A stretch of DNA of 64,000 nucleotides, from assembly GCA_033032865.1 (NCBI GenBank), contig JAWHQI010000239.1, positions 3,382,001-3,446,000 of the forward strand, written 5' to 3'. Under the pieces are notes generated by a model that saw only the letters and a list, made by a program, of their open reading frames with translations, did not search any database and had not been told where the DNA came from. Source of the stretch: Dactylorhiza incarnata (Eukaryota; Streptophyta; Magnoliopsida; Asparagales; Orchidaceae). Positions 20,962 through 30,122 of this stretch are shown piece after piece; positions within the stretch are counted from its first letter, which is position 1, and each line of letters opens with the position of its first letter. Both the position numbers and the translations under genes were made by a program.

Positions 20962-22035
20962 TTAACTAATAGGTAAATGAAAGCAAAAATGGTCAGGTAA
21001 TTGTTTACGCTCATGATTCGGCAGTATGTACCAGGATGAAGATAAAACAGTTGCCCAAATACCAGTGAGAAAATAATGCCTGATATGGATGTCAGGCAAG
21101 GGCACAATATATGATGTGAAGCTCACCGTATCTAGCTCCACCTGCACTTGATTCCTTTCAATGCTAGGCCTTGTTATAGGCTCATACACCAACGGAACAG
21201 GCTCCACAATGTGGTCCTGCAGAGGAGAAAATACAAGAGCAGGGTCAGGAAATAAAATAGACGAAGAACTAAGAGAAGTCTCATCTGAGGGGATAATCCC
21301 GATGTCATCCCCCATAGGGTGCGGCAATGACAAACTGATGACATCGTCGAAGATCTCACTAGACTAGGCAGAGCACACAATGGCCTCCTCTATAACTTGG
21401 ACGTCCTCGCACTGGACCGAAACGGTTGCTTCAGCACAATCGAGACTGTCCTCCTCCATGAGAGTGGGCACGACACTGCGCAGGTCTGTACCATCCTGCA
21501 AATTGATCTCAATGATAACATCAGAAATAGATGTAGTTTCATGTGTAGTGGGAGAAGACGTGCTTCTTAAGAGCTCGTGCTCACTCTTCACACAAGGGCA
21601 CAAATCCATGCAAAGTGGTGCGTGAACCGAAGAGGTATGGGGAGTAGCATCAGAAACAGAGTCATGAGGGGCACTGATGCACATGTCGATTCTAGAAACT
21701 TCAAGCAGTGAAGGTGGAAGGGACACCTAACCAGAGGAAGGAGCTGTGTTCGCCGAATTCGAGGATGGGATGATCCGGATATCCGGCTCATCGTCATCCG
21801 CCAATTGGCGAAGATAATCCCCACAGTCCTTCAAGGCGTGCTCTCTACTTTTGCAAAATAAACACTGCTTTACCGGCTTTGCCGGCACCCAAGGTGTGGT
21901 AGCCGCGTAATAGTGCGACATCGGAGGCGCAGTATAGGAGCCAAAAGATTTATGGGACCCGTATGGTTTCTGAACAACACCATATTCTTTGGGACACCTA
22001 TCACTAGCGTGGGATATGTCCCCACACCAATGACA
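20962..22035 (-). pseudogene. Athila-type Gag C-terminal remnant with two zinc knuckles
   Basis: One continuous minus-strand frame starts just after a TGA at 22036-22038. It contains two CX2CX4HX4C knuckles: CHWCGDISHASDRC (about 22035-21994) and CLFCKSREHALKDC (about 21863-21822), joined by a Tyr/Pro-rich linker. Past an in-frame TAG (21727-21729) and another stop (21364-21366) it continues as an acidic, Ser/Thr-rich tail to about 20962. The capsid part of Gag is missing; leader sequence runs straight into the first knuckle. The product, if translated, could bind nucleic acid but not form particles. Confidence 0.65.
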
Positions 22036-22161
22036 TCAGATATTCAAATGTGCCCACATGATATAGAAGAAGAAAATAGCATGAAAAAGTGTAAATTAAA
22101 AAATAATAAAGACTCAAACGAAAACAATCGATTCACAACCAAAATCTCATCACGCCTGCAC

Positions 22162-22179
22162 TCCCCGGCAAAGGCGCCA
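22162..22179 (-). other. Primer-binding site of element G, tRNA-Asp type
   Basis: The minus strand reads TGGCGCCTTTGCCGGGGA six bases from the 5' LTR. It differs at one position from the TGGCGCCGTTGCCGGGGA primer site (tRNA-Asp) typical of Athila elements. Confidence 0.85.
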
Positions 22180-22185
22180 AAAACC

Positions 22186-23666
22186 TGATGCGTATTCGGC
22201 AAGTGCACCGGTCGCTGTCAAGTAATAAAATTGGGAATAGCTTCCCCGAATATCGTCTCTCAAGGAATGCAGGTTCTGGTGAACGAAACGTGTGGTGAAT
22301 CGATTGTTATACGAGCGGACAAAGGAAAAACAAGGGCATTGATTTTGGGTTTCCTAAGCTAGTGCAGAAAAAAGAGAGATGCGGGTCAAAATTCTGCTTC
22401 GCAAGGCGAGGTGGATGCAACGGCCGCAATGCCGTGCTTCGGTAAGCGGGTGTAGTGGCCACAGTGCGGGGTTCATGAGGGTCGTACTCACCTCTTCGCA
22501 AACATCACCACTAGCAATCGCTAAGTGGCTTCACACGCAAGCAACCTAGGCTATCACAACAACAAACAAGGGCTATTCTTGCCACCGCATCAACATTGGA
22601 CATGAACACATGCAATAATCCTTAAGATTAACTTAACAAGCATTCATACAACGCATAAACAAGTACAAGCATCAAGGGTTAGAGAGGACCACAAAGAAGA
22701 TATCATCGCGTCTTGGGTTCACGGCCGGAATAAGAGGTTGTCGGGCTCTCTCCGGGCTCGGCCCTCAGATGGCGTGCTAACTCGAAGGAGGCTGTCACCG
22801 CTCCAACGATCTTCAGCGCTTCTATGGTCTCCTCGGCGAGGAATGCTTGAGCTAGCGGCGGCGGAAGCTTGCAAACGCCTCAGATGGAAGGATGATGAAG
22901 GAGATCGCCGGAGATGGTCTCCTCTTGCCTCCTACAGTGGAAAGGGTGAAAATGGCGGGATTCCCAGCCTTTCCCGTGAGGGGGATCGAGCTCTCTCCCG
23001 TCACACCAATGGCAGCAACAATTCCTGCTTAAATACTAAACAGGCAGAAAAATGGTCACGCACGGTCGAACGCACGACCGTGCGTAGACCTTGCGTTATT
23101 AAATGATAAAACTAGACTTGAGGGAGATGCTGCGCTGCCCGTGCGATTTACTCACGCACGGGAAAATCCGTCCGTTCGTCAAAACGCACGGATAAATTCA
23201 GAAATGACAAAAACTCAGAGAACACAGGTCAGCCGTGCGTTTTACACACGCACGGGCAAATCTGCCCGTGCGTCAAAATGCACGAGCAAATTCAGATCGC
23301 TCGTTCTCTGCCCAGATGGTATCGCACGACTGCAATCGTCCGTGCGCCAAGGAAAATGCACGACCGTGCGTTTCACACAGTCATGAATTCTGGGAGAAAA
23401 CTGGATCCAAGATAATCCGGCCACCTGCACACAAGAACAACAAGCTGGGAATACACCTCCAGCACCAGATAAACATAAAGAAATGGAAGGGGGCACCATG
23501 TGCTTACCCCCAATAACAAGGAGCGCAATTGCACACCGAAACGGGCCTAATAGTGCACCTAGCAGGGAATAGTGAATATGAATGAAAACGTGCCTAAAGT
23601 GTGGTGCAAAGACTAGATAATCGGCCCAGATGAGTCCATAAATATATATATAAATGGGACTCATCA
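22186..23666 (-). repeat. 5' LTR of element G
   Basis: 1481 bp, TGATGCG...CTCATCA on the + strand, followed by the CTTGC target duplication. It carries the CGCACG/CGTGCG cluster at about 23052-23395. Confidence 0.93.
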
Positions 23667-23671
23667 CTTGC

Positions 23672-24101
23672 ACAGAAGGGCGTTTCCCACAATATCACAC
23701 AACAGCTTCCCATTTTGGTTAAAGAATTTCATATTCAAAGATGAAGTCTGGGAATCACTGTATTCACACCACCTTAAGGATTTCTCCTTGTCTGATGCAG
23801 AAATCTCCTCTTCCTCCACTCTAGGAAGGTGCAGTACTTTTTCCAATCTCTTAGGGGATAGTTTCACCCTAAACTCTCCAATCTTAGAAGATATGCCATC
23901 CTTAGAAGACGACGGTTTGACGTTTGCATAAAATTCTAGCACTTCATGCCTGAATATCTGAGAGGGTTCAGATAGCACGAAATATAGACCGGCAGAAGAG
24001 ATGAGGGAGATAACACTTGAAATCTCTGGTGATGCATGAAGAAAGCCATCCCTCACTAGTTCGCATCCTTGTAGCAACTCCTTCATGATCTTGGGCGCCA
24101 T
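23672..24101 (-). pseudogene. Envelope-like ORF of element A, N-terminal part
   Basis: The ATG at 24101 opens a clean minus-strand frame: MAPKIMKELLQGCELVRDGF, a hydrophobic stretch ISSVISLISSAGLYFVL, then FRHEVLEFYANVKPS and FRVKLSPKRLEKVLHLPRVE. The 'EFYAN... SP..L...LHLP' pattern resembles the N-terminal domain of plant transposon accessory proteins (the 'putative plant transposon protein' type found with envelope-like ORFs). The frame is intact up to insertion G and resumes exactly after it at 15808. The ORF has its own upstream TATA box and a good splice acceptor 20 bp before the ATG. Confidence 0.65.
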
Positions 24102-24121
24102 TTGGTCGAAGTGAATAAACG

Positions 24122-24473
24122 CTGGGACGGAAGGGTAGAAGTTTCATCTCGGCGGCTGGAGTAGTGCAAGAGAATGTGAAGATTCATCTAACACGGTCTA
24201 CTATTTATATACTAGGTCTTAGTGTTAACCTAATCGGCTCAGCAGAACAGCTGAGAAGATTTACCTAAAATTTCATTCTAGGGCAGAGTTCGTCGAACTC
24301 AAGCTCTACGTTCGACGGACAGAGTTCGTCGATCCCAGAATTTTCTTTGCAGTTAAAATGCAATCTGAAGCATAGCTTAGGCAGATTGTACTGGTTAAAC
24401 TTATCATCCCACTTTAACATTACTGGAGACAGCATTTGATGATAATTTCACAGTAGGTAGGAGACATACTTAC
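24122..24473 (-). promoter_or_regulatory. Candidate intron and internal promoter region before the envelope-like ORF
   Basis: On the minus strand a consensus donor CTCAAG|GTAAGTATG lies just after the protease stub. A pyrimidine-rich acceptor ending CCGTCCCAG|C lies 352 nt downstream, about 20 nt before the ATG of the envelope-like ORF. The same segment contains three TTCGTCGA/TTCGACG palindromic motifs (24288-24335) and a TATA box. The ORF could be made from a spliced genomic RNA, from its own promoter, or both. Confidence 0.5.
24202..24211 (-). promoter_or_regulatory. TATA box upstream of the envelope-like ORF
   Basis: TATATAAATAG on the minus strand, about 100 nt before the ATG, with CG-rich palindromes 80-130 bp further upstream, as in the U3 regions of neighbouring LTRs. 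Confidence 0.5.
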
Positions 24474-24506
24474 CTTGAGGATTTATTCCTCTACTTGATG
24501 TTGACT

Positions 24507-24563
24507 TCATAATGTCAACCTCCTGTCTGTCATGTGCCATTGGCACCCACTGTTCAAGTACCA
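24507..24563 (-). pseudogene. copia protease stub with the catalytic Asp replaced
   Basis: Nineteen codons read WYLNSGCQWHMTDRR and end in TGA. This is the conserved WYLDSGCSRHMTG protease motif with Asp to Asn at the catalytic position. No integrase, RT or RNase H follows; 30 bp later the candidate splice donor begins. The pol region of element A is deleted from here on. Confidence 0.75.
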
Positions 24564-24606
24564 CATGATGATGGGGCTGGTACTGAACTATCCTGCAAAA
24601 CAGAGT

Positions 24607-27147
24607 TTAATGTCCCTTAGGAGCCCAAGATGACTTGGGTCCTAGGTTCTTGTTAGCACAATCAAATGACCATACTCTAGCTGCACCCTTTGCAGGAAGG
24701 TTCATCTTTGCACATGGCACATTAGTGTTGTGCCAACAGTCTATGGCAAAGTGTCCCACTTTACCACAACACCAACATTCATGAATGTTGTATCTCCTCT
24801 TCTGATCATTTCTTGATGGATGTGTAGCATAGTCCACATGTTCAGGAGGAGAAACAACAACATTCTTCCTGTTCCTCTCAGCAATGATTTGACTGAATGT
24901 CAATCTGTGTGTTGTCTTGATGTTCTTTGTCCTGATGGCATCAGCTTGTAATGACTTGGCAGTCATACAAGATTTGATGGCATCTGGCACTGAGCAATCA
25001 TACATGTTTACAGATTTGACATCAATCATTTTCTTGACTGATTCAACCTTAGTAGGGCTTGCCTTCTTGTTCTTGAATGAGGGGGCTGAGGTACCAAATA
25101 CAAAAGGTCCATGTTGGGCCATTTGAATTTCCTCATGGGGAGCCTTTATGGCACTCAATCCCATTCCCTTTCTTCCACTATGGGAAGGAGCATTTTCCTT
25201 CCTATAACAACTCCCATTTTTTCAGTGACCATAAATGCTTTCATGGTCATACTTGTTGGAAGGAAGTAACACCTTTTGAAAGGTGGGATGTGGCTTATCC
25301 TTCCCCTTGCTCTTCTCTCCACTCCCTTCGCCTACTTCCACTTTATTGAATCCTAGTCCTCTCCTATTGGTTTGAAAGGAGAAGGTGTCAATAATAGGAA
25401 GCACAGATTTGGGCTTGGAGAATTGAGCCACCAGGCTCTTCTCCTTCTCAAGCTTTTTCTCAAGGTCCTTGATGACCTTGTTCTTCAGGGAAATAGTGCT
25501 TAATTGCACAACAGTTAACCCCTGTAAATGGATAATTTGTCTACTCATCTGAGCCACCAGGGTGGTAGGTTCAGTGTTGACATCCTTAGTCATTTTGAGG
25601 GAAACAATTTCCTGGGCTTGCCTCTTGGCAAGCTTCTTGCTCTTCTTCAGAGCCTCCAAAAGAACACCATATTTGTCAATCAATTGATTGAGTTCTTCCT
25701 CAGCTTTCTTGCTCCTTCCATCAATTGATGAAGGTGCATAAGATTCTGGACTATTCTCATAATTAGTAATAGAAGTGGAATGAGATAGTTCATGAACATT
25801 GTCAGAAGTATTCTGACTCCCTTCCTCATCAGTGAAGGCCATAAGGCCTAGCTGAACAATGTCCTCTTCATCCTCCTCTTCATCACTATCTGAGTGTGAG
25901 AGAGGGGCCCTTATTCCAATTATAACAGCTGGATAATCTTCATCTTGTTCTGGTGCAAATAGCCCAATGTAGGCTTATTCTTCATTCTCTGAATCTGATG
26001 TTGAAGGATCGGATTCACTCCAGCTCATTTCTTGCTTTGCTAGGAGGGATTTTTCTCCCTTCCTATCCTTGTGGCGATGATGCTTCTTTTCACCACTATC
26101 ATTTCTTTTAACTTGACAGTCAGCTATGACATGTCCAGGCTTGCTGCAGCTATAACAGATTATATTGTTAGAAGAATGTTTACTAAATTTAAAGTCATAC
26201 CTGTCACCCTTTGGGTGATGTCTTTCTGATTTGCTGCTATCCTTTTTGTTGTGTGATGATGAGGAGGGCATGTTCTTCCACTGCTTCCTCTTCATCATCT
26301 TCTTGAACTACCTTGTGAAGGCAGCAAACTCCTCATCAGAGGAAGAGCATCCTGAGGTGCTGACTTCAGGTTCAGCACTTCTCCTAGGAGGAGACACCAT
26401 CCTGCTTTTGCTTTTCTTGGAGCTGTCAGCTTTGAGAGCAACAGATTTCTCCCTTGCTTGAGCCCTTGAAGAGGTGTCCTCTTCCTTCCTTGCAGACAGA
26501 TGCATCTCATAGGAGAGAAGCTTCCCAAACAGTGTGTGAGTTGTGGTCTCACCTAGCTTGGACACTTCCCTGATGGCACATATCTTTGTGTCCCAGTCTC
26601 TTGTGAGAGATCTAAGGAACTTATCATTCAGCTCATAATTGGTGAATGCCCTCTCATAGGTTCTCAACTCATTAACTGTTCTGAAGAACCTCTCATAGCA
26701 CATGGATATGCTTTCTTGGCTCTGCTGTCTGAAGGCTTCATACTCTTGATTAAGGAGAGACTTCCCGTCATCCCTAAATTCAGCTGTCCCTTCCATATAT
26801 ACTATCAAAGTATCCCACATTTCCTTGGCAGAAGTGCAGTATACCATGTTTTGAAAGGTGGAATCATCAATAGCATTGACAATGATGTTCTGGGCCCTTT
26901 TGTCCATGGTGAACAACTCAAGTTCATCCTTGGTCAAATCTTTGAATAATTTGGCCACTTTTCTTGTTGGATCTATAGTGGATGCAGTGTGAAAAGTAAA
27001 AGGTCCTTCTTCAACTGTAATGAAGATCCTTGGATCAGATGCTTCCATAAACAACATGATCCTTTGCTTCCATATGCCAAAATTCTCTTTGTTGCATATG
27101 GGAAACTTCATGGACCTCATTTCCTTCTACAATCCAGAGGAGGCCAT
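24607..27147 (-). pseudogene. gag: SIRE-like Gag of element A, two zinc knuckles and a coiled coil, four stops
   Basis: An 846-codon frame from the ATG at 27147 to TAA at 24607 with no frameshift. Four in-frame stops interrupt it: codon 7 (27127), 26308, 25975 and 25222. Each is explainable as one base change from the codon in related copies. Order: UBN2-type capsid region (FPICNKENFGIWKQR, AKEMWDTLIVYMEG, LNQEYEAFRQQ, LTRDWDTKICAIRE), first knuckle CYSCSKPGHVIADC, an acidic Ser-rich region, a long coiled coil (LLEALKKSKKLAKRQAQEI, VIKDLEKKLEKEKSLVAQF), a FSFQTNRRGLGF motif, and second knuckle CWCCGKVGHFAIDC. The end, SSWAPKGH, matches the WVPKG Gag terminus next to protease. Two knuckles around a coiled coil is a SIRE-lineage layout. 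Confidence 0.9.
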
Positions 27148-27213
27148 TGGGATGTGATTTGACTAAACCTTTTAGGAACTGGTCAGACTGTTAAGTTCTT
27201 TTTGACCAACCTA

Positions 27214-27225
27214 GCTCTGATACCA
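27214..27225 (-). other. Primer-binding site of element A
   Basis: TGGTATCAGAGC on the minus strand, two bases from the LTR. A perfect match to the initiator tRNA-Met complement. Confidence 0.9.
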
Positions 27226-27272
27226 CTTGTGAGTTTATAATGTTTGTAGTCAAAATCACCTAGAGGGTGGGA

Positions 27273-27294
27273 GGGGGGGGGGGGGGGGGGGGGG
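27273..27294. repeat. 22-G homopolymer in the U5 signature
   Basis: The conserved CCTAGAGGG...TGAATAGG signature of these LTRs, here expanded to 22 consecutive G plus two shorter runs. Other copies in the window have 6-12. Confidence 0.9.
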
Positions 27295-27482
27295 TGAATA
27301 GGTTTCTTTAAATTTTCCTCTAAGTACCCTAGTTATTTTTTGTTTAGTTTAAGCAATTCAACAAACACAGAAAGCACATAAGTATTTATAGTGGTTCCCC
27401 AAAGACAATGTGTCTATGGGTAGTCCACTTACCCCCTTCACCCTTCTAACAGTGTGTTAGATAGGGCCAACTCCTCCAACTC

Positions 27483-27826
27483 AGCTCCAAGAGCTTACAA
27501 CTCAGATCCCTCAAGATCTCTCAGGTTTTCCCAACCCTACCTCAGGCTAAGCAGCCCTACAACTCAGACCTCACCAGGTCCTACAACTTAGGCTAAACAG
27601 CCCTACCTCAGGCTAAATAACCTTACCTCAGATCAGCACTTGATCCTACAGCTCAGACCCCTTCCAGGTCCTACAACTCAGAGAATTTCTCCTCCTACAA
27701 CTCAGGATATGAAGCCCTACAACTCAGATCAACAGATCCTACACTCAGGCCTTCAGCCCTACAACTCAGAACCCTCAGGTTCCTACAATCTCAGACCAAA
27801 AGGTCTTACAACTCAGGCAAAATGCC
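27483..27826 (-). repeat. Array of 16 small hairpins with covarying stems
   Basis: Each 20-25 bp unit is a short inverted repeat plus the linker CCTACAACTCAG (+ strand). Stems include AGCTC/GAGCT, AGATC/GATCT, GGTT/AACC, GGCT/AGCC, GACCT/AGGTC, GATCA/TGATC, GAGAA/TTCTC, GAACC/GGTTC, AGACC/GGTCT and GGCA/TGCC. The stem sequence changes from unit to unit but pairing is kept. The array lies between the TATA box and the primer-binding site, so it would be in the RNA leader. Confidence 0.85.
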
Positions 27827-28124
27827 CTACAGAAAAGTGAGTATAAAACTTACTATAGTTGACAGCAAGTCCCCTGTAGTTCCTGCACAGCTTGTGCTTC
27901 CTGTAGCTGGTGATGTTGATTTCAGCCACTAACTGATCTTCTTCTTCAGATGAAGGTTGGAAGATCTCCCTGCTCTTTCTTGCAAAGGAGTAACTTTTTA
28001 TCTCTTCTTCTTCTTACTTGTTCAGTGAGCAGTAGGAGAGAAGACAAGAGCTTCAGCTATCAATGAAACAGTTGATTTCTTTTTGCACGCGACGGAGAGG
28101 GTTCAAATGTGCCCTAACTCTTCC

Positions 28125-28132
28125 TTTTATAC
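28125..28132 (-). promoter_or_regulatory. TATA box of the LTR of element A
   Basis: GTATAAAAGG on the minus strand, with CG-rich palindromes upstream and the hairpin array downstream. Confidence 0.6.
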
Positions 28133-28214
28133 ATCTCTGATCTTCAACGGCTCTTAGCTGTCCTTCTGAAAAGTATGAGAGAAACTGGTGGACCCCACAC
28201 AGCTTTTCTGCAAC

Positions 28215-28625
28215 TTGCGCCACGGGCAGAACACGCAATCTGCGTTCAACGAACATGCTGTACTGTGTTCCATGAACTTGCCAAACTCTGCGGTCGACAA
28301 ACTTGCCAAACTTTGCGTTCGACGATCTGCCCAAGTCTCTGCTGATTCTTCTATCTCGTCTCAGCGGTCGACGAACTGAGTTCTGCGTTCGACGATCGGC
28401 ACTCTGCGTTCAACGAGCACGCCCTTTGTGTCTTCTTAGCGACTCCTTCTTTGGTCTCGTCTCAACGGTCGACAAACTGAGTTCTGCGTTCGACGAACGA
28501 CACTCTGCGTTCGACGAACACGCCTTTTGTGTCTTCTCAGCGGCTCCTTGTTTGGTCTCATCTCAGCGGTCGACGAACTGAGTTCTGCGTTCGACGAACG
28601 ACACTCTGCATTCGATGAACACACC
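28215..28625. repeat. TTCGACGAA-type palindrome array in the U3 of element A
   Basis: About ten copies of (CTGCG)TTCGACGA(A) and CGGTCGAC(G)AA at spacings of 25-40 bp, interleaved with GTCTCAGCGG. It includes two near-identical repeats of about 120 bp (from about 28440 and 28565). Confidence 0.85.
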
Positions 28626-28657
28626 TTTCTTTCCAATCTGCACGCTGCTCCTTTCCC

Positions 28658-28679
28658 GTCTCAGCGGATCCGCTGAGAC
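28658..28679. repeat. Perfect 22-bp palindrome GTCTCAGCGG/CCGCTGAGAC
   Basis: GTCTCAGCGGA/TCCGCTGAGAC is identical to its own reverse complement and is followed by further CGTCTCAGCGGTT copies. It lies in U3 of element A. Confidence 0.9.
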
Positions 28680-29074
28680 AGTGACCTCGTCTCAGCGGTT
28701 TTGACCCTTCGTCTCAGCGGTTCTGCTGAGACAAATCTTCATCTCCTTGTAGATGATTTCTCCACATCTAAGGGCATGTTTGGCCCTTCCTTTTGAGTCA
28801 CATGTACCTGTATATACTTTACAAGTATAGCTTTATCAAATACAATATGTACTTAGCATTGAGAGTGATGCCTCTTCAAATCAAGGTAATATTGAGGGCA
28901 ATATTCCCAACAGGAGGAATTATTTGTTGGTGTTTCCATGGTATTCTAGAAGTGGTCAAATATTTAGTCTCACTGCAAACGCGATATGAGCCTATGGGGT
29001 CGCACAAAAGAGTGCTTGGAGAAATTGGAGGAAGAATCCTGTTGACAAGGGATCAGATTAAAGGGATCAAATTA

Positions 29075-29560
29075 AAGAAGGCGTTCGTCGAACGACTAAT
29101 GTAGCACTCTCGTCGAACGGCGCTCATCGAACAAGTTCGTCGAACGGCTAGCGTAGCGCGTTCGTCGAACGGCTCGTCGATCGGCTAAGTGTTGAATAAT
29201 ATCATCTTGACTATCAAGACGATGTTCTCGACGATATATGTATATCCTCTCGATGATATATATGTCTTCTTGACGATATATATTTATATGTCTTCTCGAT
29301 GATATATGGCATCTTCTCGACGATATACATGTCTTCTCAACGGCTAGTAAAGCACGTTCGTAGAACGGCTATTGTAGCGCATTCGTCGAACGACGCTCGT
29401 CGAACAGTTCATCGAACGGCTAATGTAATGCGTTCGTCGAACGGTGTTCGTCGAACGGTTCGTCGAACGGTTCTTCGAACGGTTCTTCGAACGGCTAGCA
29501 TAGCACGTTCGTCGAACGGCCAGCGCGTTTGACGAATGCTTGCCAGTTCGTCGAACGCAG
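29075..29560. repeat. CGTTCGTCGAACG and CTTCTCGACGATATAT arrays in the solo LTR
   Basis: More than ten copies of the odd palindrome (C)GTTCGTCGAACG(GC) flank a central tandem set of about 28-bp units containing TCTCGACGATATAT or TCTCGATGATATAT (29210-29340). All lie upstream of the TATA box. Confidence 0.85.
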
Positions 29561-29608
29561 TGTTCGACCCTTTTATCTTCGCCCGACGCTTCTCTTGATT
29601 GTGGGAGG

Positions 29609-29616
29609 TATAAAAG
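29609..29616 (+). promoter_or_regulatory. TATA box of the solo LTR
   Basis: GGAGGTATAAAAGAATACG on the + strand, followed by a GC-rich transcribed region and directly downstream of the palindrome array. Confidence 0.65.
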
Positions 29617-30122
29617 AATACGATTATTTTAACCTAATACCCGATCTATTTTTAGCGATCAGTTTTGCGAGAGAGATCGACGGAAGAGTTCCGCAAGGGT
29701 TCTGACGGAAGTGTTCCGACCGGTCGATCCCGCCACCGCCGCCGCCTCTCCCTGTCGTCGGACCTAGCAGTCTGTGGGAGACGTAGAGAGCAGTTCTTCT
29801 CCGACCTAGATCTTGTGCGACAAGAGGCTAGGGTTCTTCAGCACTCGTGTGAATTTCTCGTAGAGGCGCAGATCTATTTCAGCGCTTGAACTCAAGTTTT
29901 GTTCTCTGGATACGCCATAGGAGCATCTCGGTTGAGGAGAGACTCAACCCCCTTCAGGTATAATTTCTGCAATGTGTTGCCGAATGTTTTTATTTCTTGA
30001 ATCAGTGAAATCCCAAGTTCCATATAACTCTTTTGGGTTGTTCTAGTTATTTATTCCACTGCGCATAAGTGATATGTTGTATTATCATTTCTGAAATGGT
30101 ATTAAGAAAACACAACATTATT

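Larger units (their letters stand above)
15809..23666 (-). mobile_element. Athila-derived non-autonomous gypsy element (element G), no pol
   Basis: The LTRs (15809-17287 and 22186-23666) begin TGATGCGTATTCGG and end GACTCATCA on the + strand. The element is flanked by the duplication CTTGC (15804-15808, 23667-23671). The PBS beside the right LTR and the AGTCTGGGGGTG purine tract beside the left LTR put it on the minus strand. The 4.9-kb interior holds two Gag zinc knuckles and an Athila ORF1-type protein. No protease, RT, RNase H or integrase is detectable. It must have been mobilised in trans by a full Athila relative. It splits the envelope-like ORF of element A. Confidence 0.9.
27228..28912 (-). 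repeat. 5' LTR of element A
   Basis: Minus-strand TGTTGGGAATATTGCC... to ...TAAACTCACA, 1685 bp. From the PBS side it has a 22-G run, a 16-unit hairpin array, a TATA box, a TTCGACGAA palindrome array and CTCAGCGG repeats. The right flank (28913-28924) is gag sequence of element C, showing that A inserted into C. Confidence 0.9.
28925..30117 (+). mobile_element. Solo LTR (element F)
   Basis: 1193 bp, TGTTGGTGTTTCC... to ...AAACACAACA, with short terminal inverted repeats TGTTG/CAACA and a perfect target duplication TTATT (28920-28924 and 30118-30122). There is no internal region, so it is the product of LTR-LTR recombination. The TATA box is on the + strand. It lies in element C gag, only 12 bp from the junction with element A. 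No second copy of this family is in the window. Confidence 0.85.

Noticed and set aside
13778..24101. Calling the accessory ORF a true envelope glycoprotein
   Set aside because: I see no signal peptide, fusion peptide or convincing transmembrane anchor, only coiled coils and one hydrophobic stretch near the N-terminus. 'Envelope-like' refers to position and architecture only.
27483..27826. CRISPR-like look of regularly spaced repeats
   Set aside because: The repeats are short linkers with variable hairpins inside an LTR of a plant retrotransposon. There are no unique spacers of constant length and no cas genes.
29075..29560. TTCGTCGAA/GTTCGACGAAC motifs as bacterial LexA-type operators or bacterial contamination
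   Set aside because: They lie inside an LTR with a target duplication and a TATA box, nested in plant retrotransposons.
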